NCBI RefSeq assembly: GCF_010365285.1
Contig: NZ_CP048288.1
Span: 164,842-228,841 of the forward strand
From: Paenibacillus rhizovicinus
GTDB taxonomy: Bacteria > Bacillota > Bacilli > Paenibacillales > Paenibacillaceae
DNA length: 64,000 bases
Direction: 5' to 3'
In this document: in pieces, positions 38,814-46,952 of the stretch
How the letters are laid out: every line of letters starts with the position of its first letter
How positions within the stretch are numbered: position 1 is the first letter of the stretch
Translations under genes and position numbers: made by a program
Notes under the pieces: generated by a model
The model's database searches: none
What the model was told of the DNA's origin: nothing
What the model saw: only the letters and a program-made list of their open reading frames with translations

Positions 38814-39365
38814 TTAGTTCTCCTCCCGCTTCGTGATCGTCATCTGGGAGCTGTCTTTCCAGCTTGCCAGATCCGTGGCGATCGCTACTTCCACGCTGCC
38901 CTGTGGCTTAAATGTCAGCGCCTTGCTGGCCTCGTCGAACTTGATGTTGGTGCGAAGTCCAAAGCTGTGCGCCACAAAGCCGCCCAAACCGATTTCAATA
39001 TTCGAGAGCTGCCGCATATGCGTTTGCATGTCATCCACCATTTGCTGGTTACGACCCCCGAGATCAGAAAGGATCTTCTCAAAATCAACCTTTAGCCCAA
39101 GATGCCGATCCAGCCGTGACTTGGCCGTTTCAAGTTGCTTTTGCTTATCGGGCGGGATGACCGGAAAGCCCGCAACCTCCGTCTCCAAGTTGCGGATGAT
39201 CTGCGCCTGGTCCACGATGTTTTCTGTGTTCTTGGCGACTTCAGCCTTGTACGATTGAATGGTATCTTCCAATCGTACCTTCGTCTGAATCTCCCCGACC
39301 ATCAAATTGCGCAGATACTTCTGCTGCTGTTCAGGTGTGCTGCTTTCTTGTATTACGAACTCCAC
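38814..39365 (-). CDS. Coiled-coil structural protein
   Basis: Encodes 183 residues. Residues 1-130 are mostly heptad helix (VRLEDTIQSYKAEVAKNTEN, RLDRHLGLKVDFEKILSDLG). The last 45 residues are beta-like (GSVEVAIATDLASWKDSSQM). It resembles a trimeric stem, and its stop lies 3 bases before the start of the next fibre-like gene, so the two may assemble together. Confidence 0.65.
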   Translation of the reverse strand: MEFVIQESSTPEQQQKYLRNLMVGEIQTKVRLEDTIQSYKAEVAKNTENIVDQAQIIRNLETEVAGFPVIPPDKQKQLETAKSRLDRHLGLKVDFEKILSDLGGRNQQMVDDMQTHMRQLSNIEIGLGGFVAHSFGLRTNIKFDEASKALTFKPQGSVEVAIATDLASWKDSSQMTITKREEN

Positions 39366-39377
39366 TTGAATCCCTCC

Positions 39378-39710
39378 TTAAATGTTGAGCGAATGTTGAT
39401 GATATTGGCTCTGCCGGCGCCGGCGCTTGCGGGCTACTTCTGCATCGGTCGGATGATACAGCCCGTTCTGGTTGATCTTCTGACGGCAGCGGCGGATGTC
39501 CTCCGGCGGCGTGGCATACACCATATCTTCCAGACTCACGCAGCTGTCATAAGTGCGCCAGTACAGATAGATCAGTACGTTGTCGCTGTTCCGAGCAGCC
39601 TCGTGCTCATGAAGCAGGCTCATTACCCGATCACCGATTGTTTTCAAGTCTCTAATCGGCTGGATGGATGCTGGTTCGCCAAACAGATCCACATTTTTAA
39701 ATTGTTCCAT
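39378..39710 (-). CDS. Conserved small phage protein
   Basis: Encodes 110 residues. The pattern EHEAARNSDNVLIYLYWRTY, then YATPPEDIRRCRQKINQNG and LYHPTDAEVARKRRR is a small phage family I recognise by its RNSD...YW...RRxRQKI...PTD layout, usually near replication genes. The Arg-rich tail suggests nucleic-acid contact. Function is not known to me. Confidence 0.72.
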   Translation of the reverse strand: MEQFKNVDLFGEPASIQPIRDLKTIGDRVMSLLHEHEAARNSDNVLIYLYWRTYDSCVSLEDMVYATPPEDIRRCRQKINQNGLYHPTDAEVARKRRRRQSQYHQHSLNI

Positions 39711-39769
39711 GCTCTTCGCCTCCAGTGAAGAAGAATTTGATATATGAACTCCCTGCGGAGTTAATATCC

Positions 39770-40852
39770 CTATGCTTGATTAATCAGGGATGCGTATCGT
39801 CGGCAATCCTCGATTGGCGCCTCAACCGCATACGACCAGTCCGGCGTGAACTCATAGAACCGGGTTCCCTTGAAACTACCAAACTTGTTCTTGCCGATAC
39901 GCATTTCAATAACGGGCATCTTGCGTTCCTCATCTTCGTTAATCCAATAGACTGCTGCATTCTCTTCCTTCACGCCTACATCGCTGTAGAGCAGGCAGAT
40001 CAGGTTGGCCTCGTATTGAAGCTCGATGGTATCCTTCAAATCCTCGACGGTCGGCCGCTTGTTGCCGGTCTTACGAAGATGGGCAGTACACATGACAACT
40101 GCGTTGTAGGTGACGGTCCATTTCTTGAGCGCCTTGGCCACGTAGGTGTTTTTGGCGTCGCTGTTGTTAAACTTCTCGCTCTCGACAGTAATATCGTTGA
40201 ACGAGTCGATGGCGATAACGATCCGTGTTCCCTCGGGCAGCGTCATGATGATGTCCTTAATATGCTGCTCCATACCTTCAAGAGAAGTAGTGTGATTCGA
40301 ATCGAACATGCCGAACCTATCCGTGCGGCGAAACAAATTCTTGAGCCCTTCGTTGCGCTTTTCCAGGATGTCTTTTTGTTCAGAAAAGCGTTCCGGCATC
40401 TTGGCTTGGGCGATTGTAATCCGCTGATCACAGGCAATATAACGTGGCATCAGCTCGTTGTTGCTGTCATCAAGGGAATGATACGAGACATAAACCCGGT
40501 CATTCCGCTCGGCCATCTGTTTGCAAATCTGAAGCATGAGGGCAGATTTACCCACGTTTGGTGCTGCAGCAAAGAGGATAAGCCCCGGCTGAGCTCCGCC
40601 CTCAATCAATTCATCGAAGAGATCGAAGCCTGTAGCCAAGCCTCCTCGAGATCCCCTGCTCCATGCATAGTTGTCCATGCTTAGGATGTTCGCCACCATT
40701 TGCCGCTCAATGATATTGAGGTCCCGGCCGAATAGCGCTCGTTCATCGGTAATCATGAGGCGCTGCGGATTGTTTGGATCCTGCACGAAAACGCTGCTGT
40801 CCGTCCGCATCTGTTCATTCATCTGCCGCATTAAATCCTCGAAATTGCTCAT
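39770..40852 (-). CDS. dnaB: DnaB-like replicative helicase (RecA fold)
   Basis: Encodes 360 residues. Walker A is FAAAPNVGKSALM (residues 94-106). SYHSLDDSNNEL takes the place of the catalytic Glu/Arg region after strand 2, and IVIAIDSFNDI is Walker B. VVMCTAHLRKTGNKRPT matches the H4-like loop of DnaB/Sak4-type ATPases. The usual DnaB N-terminal domain is largely missing (about 70 residues remain). ATG 40852 follows GGAGGAG. Downstream of primase and a structured gap. A Sak4-type recombinase is the alternative. Confidence 0.78.
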   Translation of the reverse strand: MSNFEDLMRQMNEQMRTDSSVFVQDPNNPQRLMITDERALFGRDLNIIERQMVANILSMDNYAWSRGSRGGLATGFDLFDELIEGGAQPGLILFAAAPNVGKSALMLQICKQMAERNDRVYVSYHSLDDSNNELMPRYIACDQRITIAQAKMPERFSEQKDILEKRNEGLKNLFRRTDRFGMFDSNHTTSLEGMEQHIKDIIMTLPEGTRIVIAIDSFNDITVESEKFNNSDAKNTYVAKALKKWTVTYNAVVMCTAHLRKTGNKRPTVEDLKDTIELQYEANLICLLYSDVGVKEENAAVYWINEDEERKMPVIEMRIGKNKFGSFKGTRFYEFTPDWSYAVEAPIEDCRRYASLINQA

Positions 40853-40884
40853 TCTGACTGTCTCCTCCGGCGGGGTCGTCTTCA

Positions 40885-41092
40885 CCCCTTGCGCATAGCT
40901 GCTTCCATACCTCGCCCTATTTCAGAAGTCACGTATGAATTCTGATGTAGATATGTAACGAGGAAGCGACCCTATGCGCAAGGGGAGCTGGCGAACTCCC
41001 CTCTATATGTTCACAGGAGGCGGAGCGGGTATGCGACGCCCACTCCTGTCTGGATACGTGATGGTACGTGATCCACACAGGAAAGGGCCTCG
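40885..41092. other. Structured gap between primase and helicase genes
   Basis: The arms CCCCTTGCGCATAG (40885-40898) and CTATGCGCAAGGGG (40972-40985) are a perfect 14-bp inverted repeat 73 bases apart, extended inside by GCTTCC/GGAAGC. Next to it are GGGGAG/CTCCCC, ACAGGAG/CTCCTGT, and TACGTGAT twice in a row. No gene fits. The region could be a folded leader RNA for the helicase mRNA, a separate ncRNA, or a replication element. The CCCC arm can pair with two partners, as in a switching RNA. Confidence 0.5.
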
Positions 41093-42178
41093 TTATCCGA
41101 TGGCCTTCCCTCTAAATAATGGGCAATTCACTTTATCGCACACGCCGCTGGCTGCTTTGAATGTCTCGCACCCATAGCGATACTGGCCGTTAAAGACCGA
41201 ATGCACGGTTGTTTCTACCTCCCGTGACGGCAGCGACGGAACGCAGTTTTCCTCACCCCATAGAACTAGGCGAGCAAGCGCCTCCTCCCTCTCCATCCCT
41301 TGTTGCATGAAGAAGCTGGCAAGTGCTGCGCATGCGTTGTTGCGGCCGTCAATAGTTTCCCGGAATGTTTTGTCCAGCATTGTAGTAATGCAGATCGGCA
41401 GCTCCTCGAGCTTGCGCATCCGGCCACTGAACTCTTTGCGGCTGTTGGCTCGATCTGTCCATGTCTTGATGTATTTCTCCAGTGCGAGCTTTGCCCGCTG
41501 CGAGAGCATCGGCGGCGGCTTACGGAGCTGCCTTGGCGACATGGCCAAATTTCGAATATCCTGCAATGACATGTTCGTAAGCTCCTGGTACGTGACCGGG
41601 ATCTTGTAACGCTGGCCCTTGATGTTGAAGCTGTTGACCATACGGAACATCCGTTTATCGTCATACATCTTCGGGTCCATCGTGTCATGCAGGCAGTATT
41701 TTTTTATATCGTTAAAGATCTCTTTGTAAATCATGTTCAGCGAGTAGTGCGGCTGCAGGCCGAGCACGGCGGCATCCACGGTTAAATGGATCCCCTTCTG
41801 ACCGGAAAAGTAGAGATTGACTTGGTCAGGCTCGACGGCCAGGATCAGCTTCAGATACCGCATCGCCACGCTTACGTCGAATTTGATCTTGTCGAAGTCG
41901 TCGTCAGTTTGAAGCGGGTAATCGAAATCAAGGTAGAAGTCTCCGTATTTCAGCGACTCTCCAGCATTGATCAGCCACTTCTTCTTATCATTTTGGTACC
42001 ATACTGGGTTGATGTATTGCATCATGGTCATGTACACGCCGGCATTGTTGTACTTCTGCCGGAACTCGTCCACTTGCTGAGGTGTCATGTAGTGCTTCCG
42101 AGTGAACGTAAACTTGCTGTCTTTGACCCAAGGCAGATCCGCTCCACACTCCACGAATATGGCTGGCTGTTCGTTCAT
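41093..42178 (-). CDS. Archaeo-eukaryotic-type primase (AEP)
   Basis: Encodes 361 residues. FYLDFDYPLQ gives the metal-binding DxD (Asp84, Asp86), LYFSGQKGIHLTVDA the sxH motif (His131), and DPKMYDDKRMFRMVN the third acidic site. These are the three AEP primase-polymerase motifs. The C-terminus has a zinc site (YGCETFKAASGVCDKVNCPL). This is not a DnaG-type primase. It would make primers for the DnaE polymerase. Confidence 0.83.
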   Translation of the reverse strand: MNEQPAIFVECGADLPWVKDSKFTFTRKHYMTPQQVDEFRQKYNNAGVYMTMMQYINPVWYQNDKKKWLINAGESLKYGDFYLDFDYPLQTDDDFDKIKFDVSVAMRYLKLILAVEPDQVNLYFSGQKGIHLTVDAAVLGLQPHYSLNMIYKEIFNDIKKYCLHDTMDPKMYDDKRMFRMVNSFNIKGQRYKIPVTYQELTNMSLQDIRNLAMSPRQLRKPPPMLSQRAKLALEKYIKTWTDRANSRKEFSGRMRKLEELPICITTMLDKTFRETIDGRNNACAALASFFMQQGMEREEALARLVLWGEENCVPSLPSREVETTVHSVFNGQYRYGCETFKAASGVCDKVNCPLFRGKAIG

Positions 42179-42900
42179 GCTTGATCCTTTCTTCGAATCA
42201 CTCTATTGATCCCTACCTGCTTATGGGTGTTCTCTTTTTCACGAATAAACTCCAGCGCCTTGTCCATGTACCGCTCCAAGTCAAACGCATTGCGCAGCGG
42301 CGACAAATTCATTTCGGCCCGGCTGGACTTGGAGACATCAATGGCAAACAGGATCTCGTCGAGCCCGTAAATGCCAAGAAAATGTTTGAACTTGCCCTCG
42401 TCTTGCCGCTTCATATGATCATGCGGCGTGATTTGGCAGCTCGTATACCAGTAGTCCATAAGCTCCTTCATCGTAAAGCGCCTCTTCATTTCGAGGAAGA
42501 ACGGCTCCGAATGACGGATCATTTGACCGGTTTCCGGGTCCATGCGCATCCGAACTGGCGGCGGCACCTCCCGCAGGATGTTGTGATAATAGAACACGTC
42601 AGGTTGCATGATGTTGTCGGGAGGCTGCTTGTTCACGAAGATCTCTTCCAAGTGATAAATCCTCGTCACCATGGATGGATACTCCTTGGCAAACTTCATG
42701 ATTTCTTCTTGGATATCTTCGAGCGCCCAGCCACCGCTGATCAATCGTTCGATTGTTTTTATGGACTTGGCCACTTTATTTTCAATGTTGGCTGCAGATT
42801 GATTAACCTCTCTGACAAACCATTCTGCCAGTGCGAGGTTGGTACCGTCGGGGGCCGCCTTGCGGACCCCTTCGATTTCCATGTCCCATCGTTGATTCAT
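42175..42900 (-). CDS. Hypothetical replication-region protein
   Basis: Encodes 241 residues. Helical N-terminal 90 residues (ALAEWFVREVNQSAANIENK), then a Pro-rich loop (LREVPPPVRMRMDPETGQM) and a C-terminal domain (KHFLGIYGLDEILFAID) ending in a basic tail. It overlaps the primase by four bases. Position between primase and Rad52-like genes suggests a replication accessory or helicase-loading role, but no motif proves it. Confidence 0.74.
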   Translation of the reverse strand: MNQRWDMEIEGVRKAAPDGTNLALAEWFVREVNQSAANIENKVAKSIKTIERLISGGWALEDIQEEIMKFAKEYPSMVTRIYHLEEIFVNKQPPDNIMQPDVFYYHNILREVPPPVRMRMDPETGQMIRHSEPFFLEMKRRFTMKELMDYWYTSCQITPHDHMKRQDEGKFKHFLGIYGLDEILFAIDVSKSSRAEMNLSPLRNAFDLERYMDKALEFIREKENTHKQVGINRVIRRKDQA

Positions 42901-42914
42901 GAGCTCATCCCCCT

Positions 42915-44162
42915 TTACACGGCGATGTTCATCAGATAATCATTCAGCCCTTTGAGATTTTCAGGGGTGATGTCTTTCATCGAAGCTTCGGAATTTTTCA
43001 GGTAATCCCGAATATACGAATTCATCTGCTCTTCCGACTGGATGTTGAGGCGGCCACGGTGCTCATGCATGCGCATCAATTCGCTTTGATTCCACTCAAT
43101 CGGAACAGCGCTCGGCTGCGTTGCCTGCTGCTCCTGCGCCGATGCGGGCGTCATGGGTTGCTGAGCTTGTACGGGCGCCCCGTAGCTTTGAGGCTGTGCG
43201 GCGTATCCCTGCGGCTGTGCTTGTCCCTGTGGCTGCGCTGCGCCTTGTGGCTGTGCCATGAATGCTTGTTCTTGCGGCTGGCCATTTACCGGCTGCTGCT
43301 GATTAGGCATGTTCACTCGATCCCACTCTGCAGCTTCCGGTGTACCCTCGTTATGTGGGTTGAATGGATAGCTGTTCGGATTGGTCGCATCGAAGTTCCC
43401 ATTAGCCTCCTGGTTCACATCCTGCGGCCATCCGCCTTGCTGCTGTTGCACTGGCAATTGCTGACCAGTTGGATACTGGTACACATTGCCGAATGCTTGC
43501 TGTTGTTGTGGCTGCTGATATCCTGGGTTCATATCATAAGCCTGCGGCTGTGCCTGCCACTGAGGTTGCGGCGTCCATGTCGGATCCGTTGCCGGAGACC
43601 ACTGCTGCTGTTGGCCATTCGGATACGGAGCGGGCTGCTGCTGATATTGTGGCGCCTGTTGGAATTGGTAGTTTGGATCGCCCATCATTTGCTGGTACTG
43701 CTGCTCGTCATCCATCTCGACTTTAATCTTGGAGTAGATTTCTTCACCGACACTGAAGAGCGAAGCAGCCTTTTTGAAGGCATCAGATGCGGCCGCCTTG
43801 TATGCGGAGTTCTGGTTGTCCTTCCCACCAATAGCGATCTTACAGCCGTATTGTTCCCGCTGCCCAACGCCCGCTATGTAGAGCCAGCCTTTTACGTGAT
43901 ACACGTAGCCGTCGAACTGATAGCTGTTTGAAACTTTATCATGTTTGTAAACTTCTTCTCGCCACTCCCGCTCGATACCGAAGTCCCAATAAGAAACGCC
44001 TTCCACGGCGTGGTCAATGATCTGGCGCATAGTATTGTGGCCGAGGACCGGTTTACCCTTAGGGTCCTTCTCCAGCCACTCGTCCTTACACTTTTTCAAT
44101 GTTTCTTTGATCTTCTTGATCTGCTCAAAATCCGGCAAATACTTCTCGATCGTCGGTCGCAT
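42915..44162 (-). CDS. Rad52-family single-strand annealing protein with Gln-rich tail
   Basis: Encodes 415 residues. Residues about 50-150 match Rad52/DdrA-type annealing proteins: VSYWDFGIEREWREEV, DGYVYHVKGWLYIAGVG, and the signature SAYKAAASDAFKKAASLF then SVGEEIYSKI. Residues about 155-340 are extremely rich in Gln, Pro, Gly and Tyr (AQPQGQAQPQGYAAQPQ), a prion-like linker. A small helical C-terminus ends LKGLNDYLMNIAV. It would anneal single strands in recombination-dependent replication. First gene of its operon. Confidence 0.82.
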   Translation of the reverse strand: MRPTIEKYLPDFEQIKKIKETLKKCKDEWLEKDPKGKPVLGHNTMRQIIDHAVEGVSYWDFGIEREWREEVYKHDKVSNSYQFDGYVYHVKGWLYIAGVGQREQYGCKIAIGGKDNQNSAYKAAASDAFKKAASLFSVGEEIYSKIKVEMDDEQQYQQMMGDPNYQFQQAPQYQQQPAPYPNGQQQQWSPATDPTWTPQPQWQAQPQAYDMNPGYQQPQQQQAFGNVYQYPTGQQLPVQQQQGGWPQDVNQEANGNFDATNPNSYPFNPHNEGTPEAAEWDRVNMPNQQQPVNGQPQEQAFMAQPQGAAQPQGQAQPQGYAAQPQSYGAPVQAQQPMTPASAQEQQATQPSAVPIEWNQSELMRMHEHRGRLNIQSEEQMNSYIRDYLKNSEASMKDITPENLKGLNDYLMNIAV

Positions 44163-44196
44163 GAATCAATCGCCTCCTGTTTCAATTCGCCATTTT

Positions 44197-44225
44197 ATTA
44201 TAGCCCGCATATGAGGGTGTTGCAA
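44197..44225 (-). promoter_or_regulatory. Strong promoter of the Rad52-primase-helicase operon
   Basis: On the minus strand TTGCAA (44220-44225), a 17-base spacer and TATAAT (44197-44202). The -10 is perfect and lies about 35 bases before ATG 44162. Confidence 0.8.
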
Positions 44226-44235
44226 TGATCATTAT

Positions 44236-44249
44236 TGTAATGCGTTACA
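44236..44249 (-). promoter_or_regulatory. Palindromic operator upstream of -35
   Basis: TGTAATGCGTTACA lies about 10 bases upstream of the -35 box, unlike the 19.3-, 25.6- and 27.8-kb copies, which sit downstream of the -10. From here the bound protein could activate rather than repress, or loop to another site. Confidence 0.65.
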
Positions 44250-44294
44250 CAATAATAATAACACCACCTTCAACAGTAATCAATGCCTAGACGC

Positions 44295-44327
44295 AAAAAA
44301 ACGCAGGATATGTTGCGTATCCTGCGT
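44295..44327 (-). terminator. Rho-independent terminator after holin genes
   Basis: The stem ACGCAGGATA/TATCCTGCGT with a 7-base loop is followed on the minus strand by at least six T. It ends the structural/holin transcript before the replication operon. Confidence 0.9.
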
Positions 44328-44342
44328 TTTACTCTGTTTTTC

Positions 44343-44615
44343 TTACGTTTGCTTCTTCTTTGTGAAGATGCCGACGAGATTATAGAAATTAACCACGACG
44401 CCGATCGAACGTTCTGCAACGGAATGAACGAAGTCTTTGGAGATTTTCAGCTCGACAACTTTGCCGAGTTCATCATAGGTCATATCGACAGCTTCGAGAA
44501 CGGCTTCTTTCTTCTGCTCGCCGTTACCTTCAACTTCAAAGGTCTTTACGAGCTCAGCGACCATGATCAGAATAGCCGGCGTAATCGTGAGGTATTGCAC
44601 AGCAGCTTTAATCAT
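44343..44615 (-). CDS. Small membrane protein, holin candidate
   Basis: Encodes 90 residues. ATG 44615 follows GGAG. Two hydrophobic stretches, VQYLTITPAILIMVAELV and SIGVVVNFYNLVGIF, flank an acidic helical middle, and it ends in KKKQT. The layout suits a class II holin or antiholin partnering the neighbouring holin. It is the last gene of the structural operon. Confidence 0.62.
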   Translation of the reverse strand: MIKAAVQYLTITPAILIMVAELVKTFEVEGNGEQKKEAVLEAVDMTYDELGKVVELKISKDFVHSVAERSIGVVVNFYNLVGIFTKKKQT

Positions 44616-44616
44616 A

Positions 44617-45138
44617 TTAGACACTCTCCTCTTCATTTGGATCCGCAGTCCGGCGATTCCGAGACGTTTTGGATCTGGTTTGCTTGGCTTTGATTTCCGA
44701 CTGAACCGAATTGATGATGGCTTTTGGAATCCACTTTTCCCATCCTGCCCGGACCGAGTTCGCTGTTAAGCTGTTCCAGGTATGAAAGATCAGGCCCGAT
44801 GTTACGCCGTAGAAGAAAACGCCTGGTGTATGAAAGACGAAATCTAGCATGTTGGCGGCGGCCGGAAAACAGAGAATGAAAATTGTTCGAAGGATTCCGT
44901 TGATACCATATTCAGATGCATAGGTCCCATCCTTCCTGGAAGCTGCGATGCCGCTAATCCAATCCATGAAGATGAAAAATGCATAAATACCGATTAGCGA
45001 CATCCTATCCTCCCCTGTCCCATAAATGGTTTCTGCGAACGATCCGATCGCAGCACCAGCGACACCAATAAAGATCTTCACAGGGGTAATGAAATTCTCA
45101 AAATCGAATGTTTTGTTCGACAAGAACCTTTGCATCAT
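44617..45138 (-). CDS. Holin, phage_holin_4 (TcdE-like) family
   Basis: Encodes 173 residues. ATG 45138 follows AGGAGG. After a short N-terminus there are about four hydrophobic helices (IFIGVAGAAIGSFAETIYG, IYAFFIFMDWISGIAASRK, IFILCFPAAANMLDFVF, FFYGVTSGLIFHTWNSL). The DWISGIAASRKDGTYASEYG stretch is the family signature. The C-terminus is basic and polar. It would form the pores that let the endolysin, encoded 25 kb away, reach the wall. Confidence 0.82.
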   Translation of the reverse strand: MMQRFLSNKTFDFENFITPVKIFIGVAGAAIGSFAETIYGTGEDRMSLIGIYAFFIFMDWISGIAASRKDGTYASEYGINGILRTIFILCFPAAANMLDFVFHTPGVFFYGVTSGLIFHTWNSLTANSVRAGWEKWIPKAIINSVQSEIKAKQTRSKTSRNRRTADPNEEESV

Positions 45139-45152
45139 TCCCAACCTCCTTT

Positions 45153-46397
45153 CTATCTCGAATAATTTAGTCTTACAGCATGGAGACATGGATTTACACC
45201 GTTGTTGGGATCTGGATACAGCTTGGTTTTCACCCAAAGTGTCCTGGCATATTGGCCAGTCCACTCGTAGCTTTGCAGCGGCACCAGAGTCCCATCCATC
45301 TCTTCTTTCAACACCTCGTACTCGTAAATCGCTCCATCCAAGAGATGGTCCAGCTTAGTGTCGTAGCTGAAGGCAGAGCGATTGAGAAAGACGTGATCGA
45401 TGGATTCTATGTTGTAAATACCGTCCATGCTGAAAGGAGATAGAATGAAGCCTCCGCCTGGTTCGAACATTGTCAAAAGGACACTTATTTCTTGAGCGCC
45501 AAGAACGAATACCTTCTTGCCATTCAGATCAATTGGGTTCTTCTGAACCAGTGTGATGCGGATCTTCTGCACCGGGACACTTGGAAAGTACCATTTCTTC
45601 CGAGGTGCAAATTCATACGTGTCGATCGATGATATCTCATCCTGTGTGAATCCTTTGATCTGCTGCCACGCATTGGCGTAATGCATTTCTATGTTTTGGA
45701 TCTGGATGCCACGCTCCGGATGCGGATGAATCGTAATCGTATTGATGTTCAGGTTATTGACGAGATGGCTCGGCAGCTCTATCTCCAGAACAGCGTCTTC
45801 TTGGTCCGGCGCCGCCGAGAAGTCATAGCTGACCTTGCGCTGCCAGAAACTTTCATTGTCGCCATTAAAGGCGTTTATCACGTCATTATCGGATACCGTA
45901 CCACCGGTGTTCGTTCGGCCCACCTTCACCTTCAGCTCGGAAGGAACGATGATTTCGCCCGATTTATCATTGACCAGATGTGTCTTTGGAATCTGGTGGA
46001 TAATCGGCAGCGTGACCAGCCGGTACGCCGGGTCCACGTCGCATCGAAGCGCTGTGTCCGCAAGCTCCTGCGCAGCCGCCGGATACTTGGCTTTCATATT
46101 CAAGGCGAAGGTGGATTTACTGAAGATGGGCTCATACGGCGTTACTGCCTCAATGCCGGTCAGCTGCTCTTCCATGCTGGCCATCTTTGATTCCAGGAGG
46201 CTGATGTACTGCTGCTGCGCCGCATGTTCCGCAAGCACGATCTGGTGGACCTCTGTCAGCTGCGCTAGATTCTCATTGCTTTGCCGATAGAGCTCCACCA
46301 TTTCCAGGTACTTGTCATCTTCGTTTGTATTGTAATCGTGAGAGGACGTGGGACCCCTGAACTGGGCCCCGCCGCCTTTACTTGTAGGCATTCTCAT
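45153..46397 (-). CDS. Tail/baseplate-type protein with discoidin-like domain
   Basis: Encodes 414 residues. N-terminal coiled coil (NLAQLTEVHQIVLAEHAAQQ), then a beta domain with the recurrent pattern NAFNGDNESFWQRKVSYDF then EIELPSHLVNNLNINTITIH, similar to F5/8-type (discoidin) folds. The same layout occurs in the proteins encoded at 46.9-49.0, 51.9-53.7 and 53.7-56.2 kb. ATG 46397 follows GGAGGT. It probably binds cell-surface sugars or builds the baseplate. Confidence 0.7.
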   Translation of the reverse strand: MRMPTSKGGGAQFRGPTSSHDYNTNEDDKYLEMVELYRQSNENLAQLTEVHQIVLAEHAAQQQYISLLESKMASMEEQLTGIEAVTPYEPIFSKSTFALNMKAKYPAAAQELADTALRCDVDPAYRLVTLPIIHQIPKTHLVNDKSGEIIVPSELKVKVGRTNTGGTVSDNDVINAFNGDNESFWQRKVSYDFSAAPDQEDAVLEIELPSHLVNNLNINTITIHPHPERGIQIQNIEMHYANAWQQIKGFTQDEISSIDTYEFAPRKKWYFPSVPVQKIRITLVQKNPIDLNGKKVFVLGAQEISVLLTMFEPGGGFILSPFSMDGIYNIESIDHVFLNRSAFSYDTKLDHLLDGAIYEYEVLKEEMDGTLVPLQSYEWTGQYARTLWVKTKLYPDPNNGVNPCLHAVRLNYSR

Positions 46398-46947
46398 ATT
46401 GACTGTACCTCCGTTCCACTTCCCCCATCCGATCGCTCAGACGCTGAATCCGGTCATGGATCTCGCTCACGCCGACCATGCGCTGGTTCTTGATAGGAAC
46501 CGTGACGGTATATTTAACATCCAAGAGCCCATCCTGTAACGCATTACTCATGAACATCAAGTACCCATTGTCGATTGAATATTGATTAGAGCCTAGCAGG
46601 GCCCCATTCAATTCTACCATGAGGGATTCAAATTGACCCGCCGCCGCACCGGGCACCAGCAGGTACGAAAGTTGGCTGGCTGTTGCGGTGAATGTTTTCT
46701 CTCCCGAATACGTAATATTTTCCACCGGTTCTTGCGATTCCCCGTGAATCCATGCAAATATGCTATCTTGCTGCTGATTTGTCACAGAATCAATGTCCTT
46801 AAAGTTTTGTCTGATATCATAGATTTCTTCTTGATGGTCGGATAGGAACTTCTCGGATTCCCGCTGCCCTCGGTGCCGGGCATTGCGCTTCATCATGTTG
46901 GGCATCTTGAGCGGCCGATCCGCCGGTTCGATTGTTTTCCATTCCAT
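46378..46947 (-). CDS. Structural protein, coiled coil and beta domain
   Basis: Encodes 189 residues. ATG 46947 follows GAGGTG. Basic helical start (KMPNMMKRNARHRGQRESEK), a beta module (TFTATASQLSYLLVPGAAAG, QYSIDNGYLMFMSNALQDG), then a C-terminal helix. The gene carries the 12-bp operator core GTAACGCATTAC at 46536-46547. Probably a virion part linking the neighbouring paralogues. Confidence 0.65.
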   Translation of the reverse strand: MEWKTIEPADRPLKMPNMMKRNARHRGQRESEKFLSDHQEEIYDIRQNFKDIDSVTNQQQDSIFAWIHGESQEPVENITYSGEKTFTATASQLSYLLVPGAAAGQFESLMVELNGALLGSNQYSIDNGYLMFMSNALQDGLLDVKYTVTVPIKNQRMVGVSEIHDRIQRLSDRMGEVERRYSQYENAYK

Positions 46948-46952
46948 TCCGA

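Noticed and set aside
40974..41177. Plus-strand ORF of 67 codons across the primase-helicase gap
   Set aside because: Its second half is antisense to the primase, the ribosome site is poor, and the gap is better explained by inverted repeats.
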